Shown in pieces: positions 40,063 through 56,008 of a stretch of DNA of 64,000 bases. The DNA comes from Piromyces finnis (lineage: Eukaryota > Neocallimastigomycota > Neocallimastigomycetes > Neocallimastigales > Neocallimastigaceae): positions 1,267,001 through 1,331,000 of the forward strand of contig MCFH01000001.1 in the NCBI GenBank assembly GCA_002104945.1, read 5' to 3'. A model generated the notes under the pieces. It was not told the DNA's origin. It did not search any database and was given only the letters and a program-made list of their open reading frames with translations. A program made the position numbers and the translations under genes. How positions within the stretch are numbered: position 1 is the stretch's first letter; every line of letters begins with the position of its first letter.

Positions 40063-41338
40063 GAGACAAAAAAAGAATTTATGAAAGTAACTACTTTAGT
40101 AATAGAACAACATTTACAAAATGGAGATCAGTAAAACCAAAACTAAAAAGTACCTAATATATTTATTAATATTATAACATTATATTATAGTAAAATAAAT
40201 ACTATATAATAAATATTAAATTATTTTTTACTTTTTATTCTTTTTTTTTTTTTTAGATAATAATTCAACAATGTGCATTCATAAAATTACACCTATGGAC
40301 ATAAGTAATGATATAACAAATCTATTCATAAATGCTATATTAACTAATAGTAAGTTTTTTGAACTATATTTAATACTGATTGTATAAACTCTCAAATTAA
40401 TATATTTTTATTATATATATCCTTTTTTTTTAAAGATACCTTTTTCTATTTTGTGCCATGTGAAGAGAAATCAGTTTCATGGAATAAAGACCAACCAAAA
40501 ATATCACATATGATTTACTTTGACAAAGGGAATTTATTATTAGCATGTATTGATTCAATTAGACCTAATATTATAAATTTACCTGCACTTCCAAAAATAA
40601 AAGAAGTCTGTAAACTAAGTTGTGAAGTAAGTCTATTTCAAATAAATATTTTTTACTAATTATAAAATTAACTTTAACATTCTTTATAACAAAATACTAG
40701 GATTTCGAAGATATAATTGAATCATCCACCATAGATGTTAATGTTCCAATTAAATCTAATAAAGATATAGAATCTCTATTTTTCAAAAATAAAGAAGATG
40801 ATTATTTTATGTTTAAACCATATGAGCATGTATCTAATAATAGATTAAGAGAATTATCTTTTATTGAGAATCCAAAAGATTTTGAAATAAAGGTTCCAAA
40901 AATGATTAATAAATTATCAGTAACATTAAAATCAATTGATGAAAAATCACCAGTATATATTGGAGAAGTGGGTATACTATATAATCCATAATAATTATTT
41001 AAATCAATATTAATTTAATATTATTTTTTTAATATATAGCCTGCAAAACTATTAAAGCCATTTATAGATAATTATATAAATGAAGAATTAAATGAAAATA
41101 TTATGATATCTATTCGATCCGTAAGTTTATATTTTATATTAATATATAAAGAAAAGAAACTTTCTCAACTTTATAGTAGTTAGTTATTAAATAATATTCA
41201 AAGGTTACTTATTATAAATTTATGATTTTGTTAGGCCTTAAAAATCTTAACAATGTACTATAATGAAAATAACAAATCACTTTTCCCATCAATTTCAAAT
41301 AAATATAAAAGGTGAGCTAAATTATTATAGAAAGAACT

Positions 41339-41410
<72 letters not shown>

Positions 41411-42586
41411 TATTTTTGCTATTTTAAAATTATTAATATTATAATATTAATGTTGTTTTTATAGAAAAATATTATACGACATATTAATAAGAGACTTAAG
41501 ACAGATTGGTGAAAAATATAAAGATAATTCAGATTCCCATAAAACTGTAATGTATATGATTATGTTTATTAGACTAGTTTTTAATTCTAATTCTAATAGA
41601 ATCAATTTCCTATTTAAAAATACTAGATCTATAATTATATAGAAAAGCATTTTTGTCAAGATAATAATGATAGTAGTAATTCAGCATCAAGACCATCAAC
41701 ACCTTCTAAGTTTGATCAAGATACAGATGATTCTAGTATTTCAACAAAAAAAGGTATTAATCGACTTTCTAATAGTACTAATTCAAGAACAGTTGCTAAA
41801 AATTCAAGAAATATGAGAATTCAACCAGCTCAACCAGCTCAACCTCAATCCCGTTTACGTACAAGCAATGCAAACGCAAAACCTCCAATGAAAGAATCAG
41901 TAAAAATTATACCTTATTTAATTGTCAATAAGCCATCAGATGAAGAAATTCAAAATGATAAAGAAAGAAAAGATAATGGTAAAAAAGGATCTCTCTTTAA
42001 TTTATATTGGAATAATAAAAAAAATCAGCGTTCTATTCTTATGACTTATTTAAATAATGTTGGTAAGTTTTTATTAATAAAACACTATTTAAAAAAATAT
42101 GTATATTATAGTTTTATATATATATTTATTTGTTTTTTGTTTTATCAATATTAAAAAATAATAATACCATATACATAATATACATATATATTAATAAAAT
42201 TCCTTAAATAATATTATTTAGGTGGTTATGGATGGAAATTGGAAAATAGAGATGATTTTTATGGAAGAAATGGATTAAATCTTGATTTACTTAAAGAAGA
42301 TGACAATGGAAATTCTGGACAAGATAGTGGATCTTTGGATAACGCTAAATCCTCCTCTTCATTAAAAAGTAATCATAATATGAATTATTCAAATGATAAT
42401 ATGAATAGTAGTAATAGTACAAGTATGAATTCTAATAATCGTAATAATCATGGGTATAATCATGGTAATCATTTTCATAACAATAATAATATGAATAGTA
42501 GTAGTAATAGTAGTAGTATAATGAATTCACAAAAAGACGTAAATAATTCTACTATAAAGCATGCCAATAAAAAAGTTAAACTTTGA
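38127..42586 (+). CDS. INTS13: Asunder / Integrator subunit 13-like protein
   Basis: 16 exons: 38127-38202, 38663-38775, 38878-38955, 39063-39268, 39341-39527, 39637-39762, 39885-39957, 40060-40149, 40257-40349, 40436-40626, 40701-40967, 41040-41120, 41235-41311, 41465-41546, 41648-42062 and 42222-42586. Total 2520 nt, 839 aa (human INTS13 about 706). The match rests on the N-terminus, RTIFILDSHPLC followed by SIWSCFIESVHEYCRIFYDLF, which follows the Asunder TVFVVDHCPY...[21 protein letters not shown] pattern. It also rests on KISHMIYFDKGNLLLACI in the middle and GSLFNLYWNN near the C-terminal module. INTS13 belongs to the Integrator arm module acting on nascent snRNA and mRNA at RNA polymerase II. 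A Ser/Asn-rich tail of about 100 residues follows. The donor after 40967 (GTGGGT) and two acceptors after A tracts are unusual but needed by phase. Confidence 0.8.
41340..41411. repeat. (ATTT)n microsatellite in an INTS13-like intron
   Basis: About 18 uninterrupted tetranucleotide units in the intron between 41311 and 41465. Confidence 0.85.
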
Positions 42587-43050
42587 TATTCTAATAAAAA
42601 TTAATACACACATTCCCGGATTTAATAATATTAACTAATCACTAAAAAAAAAAAAAAAGAAAAGAAAAAAAGGAAATAATTCATAAAAAAAGTTATTATT
42701 TTTTTATATTTCAAAGAAGAAAAAAAAATAGTTTTTTTTATATAATTTTAATATGAAATCACAACAAAATAATTAAATATTTATTATTGTATTATAAAAT
42801 AAATAAATTTAAATAAAGACATAATAACATATTCACTATATATATGATAAAATATTTTAAGATATATTAGCATTAGCATCAATAATATTAAAACGATAAA
42901 AATATTAAGTTTAATTTTTTTTTTTTTTTTTTTTTTACAATTATTCCTATACATTATTCCTACATACGTATTTTTTTTTCATCATAAACACTAACTAAAT
43001 ATAAAAAAAAGACAAGATAAATAAATTTGATTAAATAATTTTTATTATTT

Positions 43051-43082
<32 letters not shown>

Positions 43083-43260
43083 GATATTGTTTAAATATTG
43101 TTAATATTTTTTATCTTAAGCTTTATATTTTAATTCAATGTAGTTTTTATAAATACAATTGAGTTTTTAGGAAATTCTAGTTTTACATTTTTGTTTGTTT
43201 GTTTGTTTGTTTGCTTACTTGATTGCTTGAATAAAAGACGAATATATTATACTAATAAAT
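42587..43260. other. Convergent intergenic region, no gene seen
   Basis: About 670 bp between the 3' ends of the INTS13-like gene (+) and ARF1 (-). Two long T tracts (around 42914-42936 and 43056-43082) and a GTTT repeat near 43192-43212 are the only distinct items. Confidence 0.6.
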
Positions 43261-45544
<2,284 letters not shown>

Positions 45545-47168
45545 CTATTTTCTATAAATATATATATTTCTTTGAAAACCTTTTGATTGGTTTGAACCTT
45601 TTCCCAATAATTCATAACTTTTAAAACCTACAGTTTCCATTAAATATTGATGAAATTGTTCAGGATATAATTGGATATTGTTAATGTTTGATAACATTTT
45701 CTAATATACAAATAGGTAAATTTATATTAAATATATAAAATAAAAAGATAAAATAGAACTTAGGAAAATAATTCATTTGAATGTTATAAAAAGGAATTAT
45801 ATATTTTACATATATATATATTTACTAATGATAAATTGTTACTCGAAAATAAACATATAATAAAATGAATTATATTACCTTATTATTCTTAGCCTTTCTG
45901 GAATAACCAGAAAATGGTTGAGGTTCTAAAATAAATATACCATTGTTTCTTAAAGAACTATATACTTTATTAAAAAAACGTTTAATACCATAGTCACCCC
46001 AATTTAAATGAATCCACTTCGTAATACTTAAACTAATTTTAATATTACAAATATAAAAAAAAAGTTTTAATAATATAAATAAAAATTTTATGAATAATTA
46101 TATATAACCTTTAAAAAAATAAAAATAAAAAAACTAAATATACCCTAATATAATATCATATGAGTCTTTGCTTTCCTCTATTGTTGGTTCATTTACCCAA
46201 TCGCTAACACGAAAATAAACATTGTTTGGAAATTGAGATTCCTTAATTGCCTCTATTTCATTATTATTATCATTTTCAATTACTATTTCTCTTATTTCAT
46301 TTTCTTTTTTTTCTTTTTCTTCCATAGTATTTTCAGTAAAATCACTTTCTTCTGGATTTTTTTTACATTTATTAATATTTATATCAAAATCGTTATATTC
46401 TTTTTCAATTTCCTTTTTTTTATTCTTCTCCAAATTATAATTATTAAGTGGTATGGGTATACTTCCTATAGTTAATGGGCAAGATATAGGATAATAATCA
46501 AAAAGTTTTTCATTTTCATTTAATTGAATATTTTGTTCTTTATTTTCTTTTATATCCTGATTTTTTATTAGTGAATTACGAAATATTAAATAATTTTGAG
46601 CTTTTTTAATCAAATGAGGATCAATGTCAACTCCTTCAATTATTTTTGGTTCAAAAAGCATTGCTTTTTAATTAATTTATTATTTATATATTACAAATTA
46701 GGATAGGATAGCAAAGGAATATTTTAAAAAAATAATAATTAAATAAAATAACCAACCTAGAGATACAGTTAAAAATCCTGAATTACATCCAACATCTAAA
46801 CATTTTTTATTATGAAACCATTCTTCATTAAATAGTTCAATACGAGGATCTATTGGAATAGAAGATTTATTTCTATACCCATAATAGTGTTCATAATTAC
46901 CGTAAATAAATTTATTACTCTTTATGAATTTCCCATTTAAAGAATTAGTCTTATTATTAACATTACTATTATAAGGGTGAAAGGAACCATTTGAAGAAAA
47001 TACTGACTTTGCTTTAAAAGACTTTGAGGAATTAATTACATCATTTCCTTTTGCATTAACATTTAAATGTATTCTATGAGATGAATTATTATTATAATTT
47101 CTATTATTGTTGTAATTATTATTGTTGTTGTTTAAATGTGCCAAATATGGATTAAATTGTGCTGACAT
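45545..47168 (-). CDS. MEPCE: Bin3/MePCE-type RNA 5'-gamma-phosphate methyltransferase
   Basis: Four exons (minus): 47168-46757, 46663-46144, 46032-45879 and 45700-45545. Total 1242 nt, 413 aa. After an Asn-rich N-terminus of about 85 residues it reads FIYGNYEHYYGYRN, then KKCLDVGCNSGFLTVSLA (SAM-binding motif I) and GVDIDPHLIKKA (motif II region). Further on are YDIILGLSITKWIHLNWGD, GIKRFFNKVYSSL, IFILEPQPFSGY and YPEQF. The TKWIHLNWGD and LEPQP blocks are diagnostic of the Bin3 family, which caps the 5' gamma-phosphate of 7SK-type or U6-type RNA with a methyl group. Between motif II and the SDWVNEP block is a highly charged Glu/Lys/Asn insertion of roughly 100 residues, where animal homologues also have a variable linker. 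The target RNA is unknown; in fission yeast the homologue acts on telomerase RNA and U6. Confidence 0.92.
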
Positions 47169-48990
47169 TCTAATTTTTTTTATAAAAAAACAAATTACAT
47201 AAAAAATATCTTTTAGCTTTTATCATATATTAAATTATTATAAAAAATTAATTTATTATTTAACTATAAAAATTTTTTCCATATAAATATTATTAAATGT
47301 TTCTACTGTACAAAATTTAATAGCTATAATAGTATGGATGACTTTTTTAACAATACTTTTTATAATATTCTGTTTTATTTTGTTTATATTATATAAAAAA
47401 CATTTATATAAATTTTTACTAAAAATAAAATTAATAAAACAAATGTACATATACTTTTCTCTTTCTAATTGTTTTTATAGTATTCTATAACTTCATCAAT
47501 AATAGTCATTAAATGTTAAATGATAAAATATATATTAATTTAATAATAAATTAAATATTTTTCACCTTTTTTTTATATACAATAAACTGATTTTTAAAAT
47601 GATAATATTTTATATATCATTAGGATAAAACATATTGATTTATAAAATATATTCTTTTATATAAATTATAAATGCTTTAAATTGAAAGAAAAAAAAAAAA
47701 AAAAAGAGAAAAAGGATGAGATTTCTTGTATTAAAACATTAATTTATAGACATGCTATTTCATTATTCTGTACAATGTAGATATTACAGATATTACTCTA
47801 ATTCTACAACTATATCAAATATATATAAAGCTTTATTTTTTATAATAAAAATTTGTTAATAAATATGTATAAAATATTATAAATATATCATAAAATTGAA
47901 TTAATTTTATAGTTCAAACAGATTATGAAAAATATATACAATTTAACATATTTAATAATCAGCAAATATGGATTTTAAAATAGTAAATTAATAAAAATTT
48001 AATATAAAAATTTTCAAATTAATAATTCAAAATTTTTATTTTCTAATTATGCATAGTATATTAATTTATTTATATAAAAAAAAAGTAAATTCTTAAATTC
48101 ATAATAAAATAGATTTCTAAAGTTTTTTGGTTTTTTGTTATTCTCTTTCTTCATATTTCTTAAAAATTATATTAATTGTATTATTTAATGCCCATTTAAA
48201 TATAATAGTGATAATAAAAAAAGTATACATTATTCATTTTCTTTTAATATATGTATTGTAATATAAATGAATAGTTTTAAATTGATATTAATTTTAAGAA
48301 TATATATATATTTTTTCTTATATTCTTGTATTCATACAACAAATGAACAAATGTTTTAGATAGAAAATAATAAAAAAAACTTAATAATTGTACCTTTACA
48401 ATATAAAAAAAAAAAAACAGAAATATAAATGCATTATTAAAATAGAAAAAATAATTTATATTAAAAAAGTGCCGCATTTTTTTTTTTTTAATTTATTTAA
48501 TTAACTATAAAATTTTTATTAGACTAATTTGTATTATATTATTTAATAAAACAATTCATTTGTACTTTTTTAGCAAAAAAAAAAAAAACATTTTTCAATA
48601 ATGATTTTATTGGAATAATCAATCAAAAAAATTATCATTTTAAAAATAAATAGATATTTTTATTTTTAAAAATAGAAAAGATTTTTATTATGATAAAATG
48701 AATAATTTTAAAATTAAAAATATATATATGTTTTTTTCTATTATTAATAATATATATATCACCATCTTTTATTATTTTTTGTAATGTTTATTTTTATTCA
48801 TTTATATCTAAAAAAAAAAAAAGTGATCCTTCTTATCTTTAATTTTTATTAATATAAAACTTTAAATATCAATAGTTATTTCTAATATTATAAAATTTCT
48901 AAAATTAATATTTATGTTAAGATTAATCTTTTATATAATATAATATAATAATACAGATGAAAAAATATTTCATAATATATTTTATGAATA

Positions 48991-49140
48991 GCAATAATTA
49001 TCATTATACTTAAATTTACTAATTAAATATATATATATAAACAATAATTATCATTATACTTAAATTTACTAATTAAATATATATATATAAGCAATAATTA
49101 TCATAATACTTAAATTTACTAATTAAATATATATATATAA
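48991..49140. repeat. Three tandem copies of a 50-bp unit
   Basis: Units are 48991-49040, 49041-49090 and 49091-49140. Each begins with (G/A)CAATAATTATCAT and ends with a TA run. They differ from each other at only one or two positions, so the array is young or homogenised. The sequence before the first unit does not continue the period. Confidence 0.92.
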
Positions 49141-50370
49141 TTAATTAACATATATAACTAATTTTTTTTTTTTTTTTTTTTGGTAAATATATATTTATTG
49201 ATTTCAAAAGTGGTCACAAAATAATTAGAAAAAAAAATGATGATATTTCAAATAAAAAATAAATAAATAAATAAAAAACACATATGCTTGTAGATATCCT
49301 TTTTAGTTTTCAGTAACACAAAAAATACTGTTTATTGTTATTACTATTACAATTAAATTATTCTTATATAAATTGTTTGAAAACTTTCTCCTATTAAACT
49401 ATTAAATTAATATTAACTCTGTATGATTTTCTTTTATATAAATATTTGATATAAAAAAATAATTATTAGTTATTATTATATTTTAAATACTTTGAAAAAA
49501 GAAATAATAAACTAAAAATTTATATGATAAAAGCAATAATAATAATAATAAAATTATTCTATTTATTATTAAGCTTACTATTATAATAAATATTATGAAA
49601 ATAGCCTTTTTATTATAATAATATATTTAGATATTATATATTATTTTTAATTTTATTTACTTTTATTATTATAAATATGATTATATAAGTATTAATTTAG
49701 TATTATTCTTTTATTCTTTGTATTAGTTTACTACCATAATATTGTTCTTTTATAAAAATTATAATTGACATTATTAATGCTAATATCATCTTACTTATCA
49801 TTACTACCACAATTTAATTTATATTATTTATAAAAATGTGGAAATATTATATAATATTTGTATTAAAATCTAAAAAGTAATACCAGAATAGAAATTATTA
49901 TTTTATTTAATTTAAAGATATTTTTAATATAACATATTAAAAAAAATCTTTTAAATTGTTTTTAAGTTTATCAAAACATAAAAATTTAATATAAACTATG
50001 CTTTAAGGTTTAATAATATTAAAATTGGAGGTTTTATTTATAAATTAAAGAAATTTCTGTATAAATATCTTTAATGCTTTTAGTTTATACTTTTAAATTA
50101 CTAATAAATAATTATTAATTTATATTAAAGCTAATAAAAAATAACATAAAATACTATCTGTTCGTTAATAAAATATTTCAAAATTCTAAAACCCTTTTTT
50201 TTTCTTTGGTATAAAATAAAAGAATTTTTTAGTTATTTATTTATTTACTTATTATTGTTGGCATATAATGACCAACTTATAACTACAAAATAAACAATAA
50301 TTTATTTTTAATATTTTTTATAAAAACTGACCAAAAAAAAAAAAGTTTAATCATTTTATTTTATTATATT

Positions 50371-50384
50371 TATTATGTTTATTA

Positions 50385-50421
<37 letters not shown>

Positions 50422-50632
50422 GTTTATTATTATTATTATTATTATGTTTATTATTATTATTATTATTATGTTTATTATTATTATTATTATTATGTTTATT
50501 ATTATTATTATTATGTTTATTATTATTATTATTATTATGTTTATTATTATGTTTATTATTATGTTTATTATTATGTTTATTATTATGTTTATTATGTTTA
50601 TTATTATGTTTATTATTATGTTTATTATTATG

Positions 50633-50667
<35 letters not shown>

Positions 50668-50713
50668 GTTTATTATTATTATGTTTATTATTATTATTAT
50701 TATGTTTATTATA
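50371..50713. repeat. Compound ATT / TGTTTATT microsatellite
   Basis: A long tract of (ATT)n broken at short, regular steps by TATGTTTATT units. The 128-codon open frame over it (50375-50761, MFIIIII repeats) is a by-product of the repeat and not a gene. Confidence 0.88.
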
Positions 50714-52604
50714 ATTAATAAAAATATTAATATATTGAGGAAAAAAATGGTATTTTCCTAAATAAATAATATTAAAGTATTAATATTATTTCTTAATATT
50801 TTCCTATAAAAATGATATTAATATATTATTTTTTTTATAAACATACTATGAATAGTTTAATTAGAAATTTTAATATTAAGATCTAAGACTATAATAATTA
50901 AAAACATTTATTTGTAATGGGAAAATAAATAATAATATTAATTTTTTAATTATATGCCTTTCATAAGCATATTGTTATATAATATTAAATAAAGAGTCTT
51001 TAGTCTGAAATGTCTATAAGATATTTAAATAAATAATATATATATATATATATATATTTAACTTACATATTTAATATATTTTTCTCATGATATCATGATG
51101 GGTTATTTAATTAATAGATTAATATCTTACTTTGAATTTCTCGGTATAAAAAATATAATTATTATAATATAAAATGTGTTATAACTAAAATATATATTAT
51201 TATTTATGTTATAGAATCATATATATATACAAGTTTTTTTGTATTATCCTTTCATACTATACAATTAGAATAGTCAGGATTTCATTATTTGACAATATTT
51301 TAAAAAAAAGCTAATATAACACTAGCATAAATATTAGCTTTGATGTTGATATTGGTGTTGTTGGCTCTAACATAATTTTATATTGATTTACAAAAATAAA
51401 TTAACACTTAAATTAACCTATAATGTTTGTATATCATAATTTATCTAATCTGCTAACAACTAACAATTATTAAATTTATCACAAAAAACTTTATATAAAT
51501 TTTATTATTTGTCGGAACCTATTTTAAAATAAAAATACTGTCTTTGTGTATTTATTTTTCTGTGCCAATAAAAAAAAAAGCAAAATAGCAAGAACAATAG
51601 ATATAATCGATATTTATAAATAAAAATAATTAAGCATTAATAATAAATAAACATATATATTTTAAATTTCACTATAATAATCTATATTAAAAGTTTTTTA
51701 GAAAATAAATAATAATAAATGGATTTATTTTTCTTTACTATTATAATACTAAGGATCAGCAAATCATATGGTTGATGAACAATTCAAATTTTTAAAATTA
51801 CACACATGATTCTTTAGAGAAAATAAAAATTATAATAATTCAATTTTCCATATGAGAATGTTGGTTAATTCAAACAATCTTAATAATAAAAATAAAAAAA
51901 AGTTATCTCTTGAAAAAAAAATATTTCAAAAATATTTTATTCTCAATAACTTTTATTTCTTCAATATATAGCATAAACTTTCATTATTATATTTTTAAGA
52001 ATAAATATACTTTACTTATTCTCAATGTAATATAAATAAGATCTAGTAAAATTTGTCAATTTAAATATTATTTTCTATTAATATTATTTTTAATAAATAA
52101 TATTTAATATACATAATTAAAATAGCTATCTTTGGCAAATTTTTTAAACTTTTTTTTTCAATAAATGTTTCATGTTTTAAAGAAAACATATCTTTTTTTT
52201 TTAATGTTTTTAATATAATGTAATTTATTCGTAATTTACTTTATATGAATAGATTAATTTTATAACTTATATATTATTAAATAGATGAAATTATTAACTA
52301 TAAATGTATAATTTAATATAACCATTTTTATATATTTCAATGTGATTCAATATCTATTTTCTTAAATTATATATTATGAAGTATGGAAAAAAAAAAAAAA
52401 AGTAAACAACATATATTAAAATTGTTTTATAAAAATAATGAAAAATAAATGACAATATAAAATAATATATACAATATAATATATTTAATATATATTTTGA
52501 TTTCTACTAAATATATTATTTTGTTAAAAGAAAAAATTATAAATTTCTAAAGACAAAGCCATATACAATAATTTTAATAAAAAAAATTTTAATATCATAT
52601 TACT

Positions 52605-52685
52605 AATTAAATATATCTTCATAATTTGTATTTTACTTAAAAGTATGAAGATATATTTAATTATTAATCTAAGTAAAATACAAAT
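52605..52685. repeat. Two interleaved perfect inverted repeats (19 and 16 bp)
   Basis: Segment A (52605-52623) is the exact reverse complement of 52644-52662. Segment B (52624-52639), directly after A, is the exact reverse complement of 52670-52685. The order is A, B, A', B', so the two stems cannot both form as nested hairpins; as RNA they could only pair together as a pseudoknot-like fold. Neither stem is simple repeat. No gene is nearby. Confidence 0.85.
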
Positions 52686-54824
52686 AGTTAAATAATTTAA
52701 CAAATTCTTTCACAAAATGAATAAAAAAAAAGTCCAAAAATAATGACCAGTAAAAAAATTGAAATCCAAAATGTATAAGCCATATTCATATTTAAAAAGA
52801 AAAAAAAAACATAATTTATTGCCAAATATATTTAATACTATTGAAATTAATATGAATTTTATGGCAACTAATTATAAATTTTATAATGAAAGAATGAATT
52901 AAAAATGATAAATTTGATATTTCTTTAAATTTCTCAATTGGATTAATACATAAATGTAATAAATGTTTCATGCATGAAAACTATTTTAAAACATTTAATA
53001 TCGCTAAAAAAAAATAAAATACTAATAAATAATATAAATAAAGTTTTCTTATTTAATGGGTGATGTTTTATAGTAAATAATAACATTTATTATGAAGAAA
53101 TAAAGGTAGGATAAACGATATCAAATTATAAAAACAATATTATGAACAATAATTAATTAGGAATATTGCTATATGACTATTATTGACACAAAAAATAATA
53201 TCCTATTATTTATTAATAAATAAAGTTCAATCAAAACTTTGATTGACTTTAATAAAATTAAATCATATTTAATATATTAATTTTAATTTTAATATATATA
53301 TCTATATAAATTAATATTTGAAATAATAATAACTTTATTTTATACTAATACTATAACTAATACAAAAAAAAAAACTGAAGCATATGATTAATTTAGACTA
53401 TAGAAAAAAAGAAATTTCCATTATTTTTTTGTTTTAATTTATCCAGACAAGAATAACAAAAATAGAATAACTTTGTTTGAAATATATTAATATATTTTAA
53501 TAATAAATTAATAATTTCATATGTAAGTTAAAAAGGAAAATACATAATAATTGTCTTTTATAATGTTGATTTAATATTGAAATAATAAACTTATATTAAA
53601 TTCATGAAGCTTTAGCAGTTTTCATTATTTTAAAATAATAAATATGAGCCATTTTAAAAAGAAAACCATTTATATTCTATTTCAATCTTAAAATATCCTA
53701 ATATAATAAAAACAATTAGTATGATATCACCTTTTTTTTAAAAAAAATAAAAAATATTGTGGCTTAGAAAAAACTATCATTAAAAGATGCCGTTTATTAT
53801 TTTTTCTCATACCATAATAGAAATATAATAGAAATTATAAAATTTTATTTGTTATAGTATTTTTTTTAAAAATTTTTTTTTTTGTTTTAAAAAAAATATG
53901 AGTATCCAATAATAATTTTTCATTATCTTGTCCTACCTATTCAAATTTTTCAAATAGTCAAATAAGCTATATATTAAAAAAAGTTATGTCTGAGTCACAA
54001 CAAAAATATCAATTTTTATAAATACTACCAATGTTTTTTACACAAATTATTATTATAGATACAGATATAGACTTGATATTAAAATTTCTATTGTCATTAT
54101 GATAATGGATTTTTAAATATTCATTTACATATATGTAAATATGCTTATATATATATATTTAAATTAGCCTTACTTAATTTAATCAATTGCATTATGAATA
54201 ACAAGATAATAATATTTAAAAATAAACAAAAATGTATTATTAAAACTATATTTGTATTTAATTTATTTAAATTTCAAAATTACTGAATTTGTATAAAAAT
54301 ATATATACTTCCGAATAACAAAAATTTCCATATTGAGTATTTTTATTTTTATAAATTTATTTGTAATCATTAATAAGTTAAATTATATAACTTTTTAATT
54401 GATTTTTTATTATATGTATAATTTATATGTAATATATTAAATTTAATATTGAATAGCATAAAATGTAACAATGTAAATAAGCGGCAATATTGAAGGAATT
54501 GACAATATAAAATGAAATACAGAACATAAATTTTAATACTAAAAAATAATATATAATAAAATGTTAATAAATTAAGAAATATTTAAATATTTATATTTAA
54601 TTTATTTCTAATAAAATAGAACATTTATTAAATTATATAAATAGGTGTTGAACATTTAAATACTACAAATTGAAGTGTTAAAAAAAAAAGAAAAAAGAAA
54701 TAATATTTTTATTTAATACTAACTATTCTATATTTTTCATTATTTATTTACATAGCTACATTTATTTTAATACATGTGAAAATTGATACATTTAATTTTT
54801 ACAAATGTAGATATTGATATTACT

Positions 54825-55276
<452 letters not shown>

Positions 55277-55426
55277 TTATTATATAAATGGGTTAAAGAA
55301 AAAAAAAAAGTATTTATTATTATTGTAAATGAATATTAATTTAATTTTTATTAACCTTATAAAAGAATTAGCCCTAGAAGTTATTTTATAAAAAGAATAA
55401 TGGAAAAAATAGTTTTGATTATGGTT

Positions 55427-56008
55427 ATATTAATTTATAGTCGTTCCAGTTTTTATCCTGGTTGTTAAGGCGTTTCCTTAGCATACATAAGGCTTCTGGT
55501 TCGACCCCGCAGATGTCAGTGCCTGTGGATTTTCCCACTGGGTTTGCCATGGGTTGGGTTATGATATTCAGGTAAGTATAAATGAACTTTCTAATTTACT
55601 ACTATGATAATAACACTCGTCTAGCCGGCCTGAGAGGGTCTAGTGTACATGGTACATTCCAAATTAGAACTTAATAAGTGGTGACTTAGGCTATGCCAAA
55701 AACACGTAATATTCCTTAATCAATTTAAGTGTAAACATTAGGGGGCGGTTGACACGTGATCAAATTGACTATAAGAGGCTTAGCATTGTAGTTGTGAAAT
55801 ATCGTACAACGACATGCATCTAATGTACATGGATTAAGTGAGCGTCGAAGCTGAAGAAACAGTATGACAGACCAGGAGGGTCACAACCACCTAGCAATAG
55901 GAATGAGCCAACGTTTCTCTAAGAACCACCATTGGAGCTAATTCTGATCGATGGGAGAAATGCACTCGGAAGTTAAAAAAAAAAAAAAAAAAAAAATATT
56001 AATTTATA
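55427..56008 (+). mobile_element. tRNA-derived SINE with poly-A tail and 13-bp target-site duplication
   Basis: The element body is 55440-55995, an island of normal base composition in A+T-rich DNA. Near its left end is a tRNA-like head: TGGTTGTTAAGGCG (A-box-like, about 55459), a five-pair stem CCTTA/TAAGG with a seven-base loop, and a B box GGTTCGACCCC (55498-55508) at tRNA-like spacing. The body has no long open frame. It ends in a run of about 21 A. ATATTAATTTATA stands directly before the element (55427-55439) and again directly after the A tail (55996-56008), as expected for target-primed insertion. The 3' half shares a block with the remnant at 12.88-12.92 kb. Such SINEs are copied by a partner LINE; none is present here. 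Confidence 0.85.
55498..55508 (+). promoter_or_regulatory. Pol III B box of the SINE
   Basis: GGTTCGACCCC fits the tRNA B-box consensus GGTTCRANNCC at all fixed positions. With the A-box-like sequence about 40 bases upstream it would form an internal RNA polymerase III promoter. Confidence 0.75.

Noticed and set aside
47256-47450. 64-codon minus-strand frame upstream of the Bin3-like gene
   Set aside because: Ile/Asn/Lys/Phe composition typical of chance frames in A+T-rich DNA; no motif and no matching splice context.
47466-47512. Short minus-strand peptide MTIIDEVIEYYKNN, possible last exon
   Set aside because: It has an exon-like look, but no upstream exon could be found in the next several kb to join with it.
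48277-48477. 66-codon minus-strand frame
   Set aside because: Low-complexity aromatic and Ile/Lys composition, no domain, inside the gene-poor region.
48991-49140. CRISPR-like array
   Set aside because: The 50-bp units are directly joined with no unique spacers, and the genome is eukaryotic.
50375-50761. 128-codon open frame of MFIIIII repeats
   Set aside because: It is the translation of an (ATT)n/TGTTTATT microsatellite; no protein-like composition or family.
55455-55515. Functional tRNA gene at the SINE head
   Set aside because: The anticodon loop lacks the expected U33, the acceptor stem does not pair, and the sequence continues into an element with poly-A and target-site duplication.
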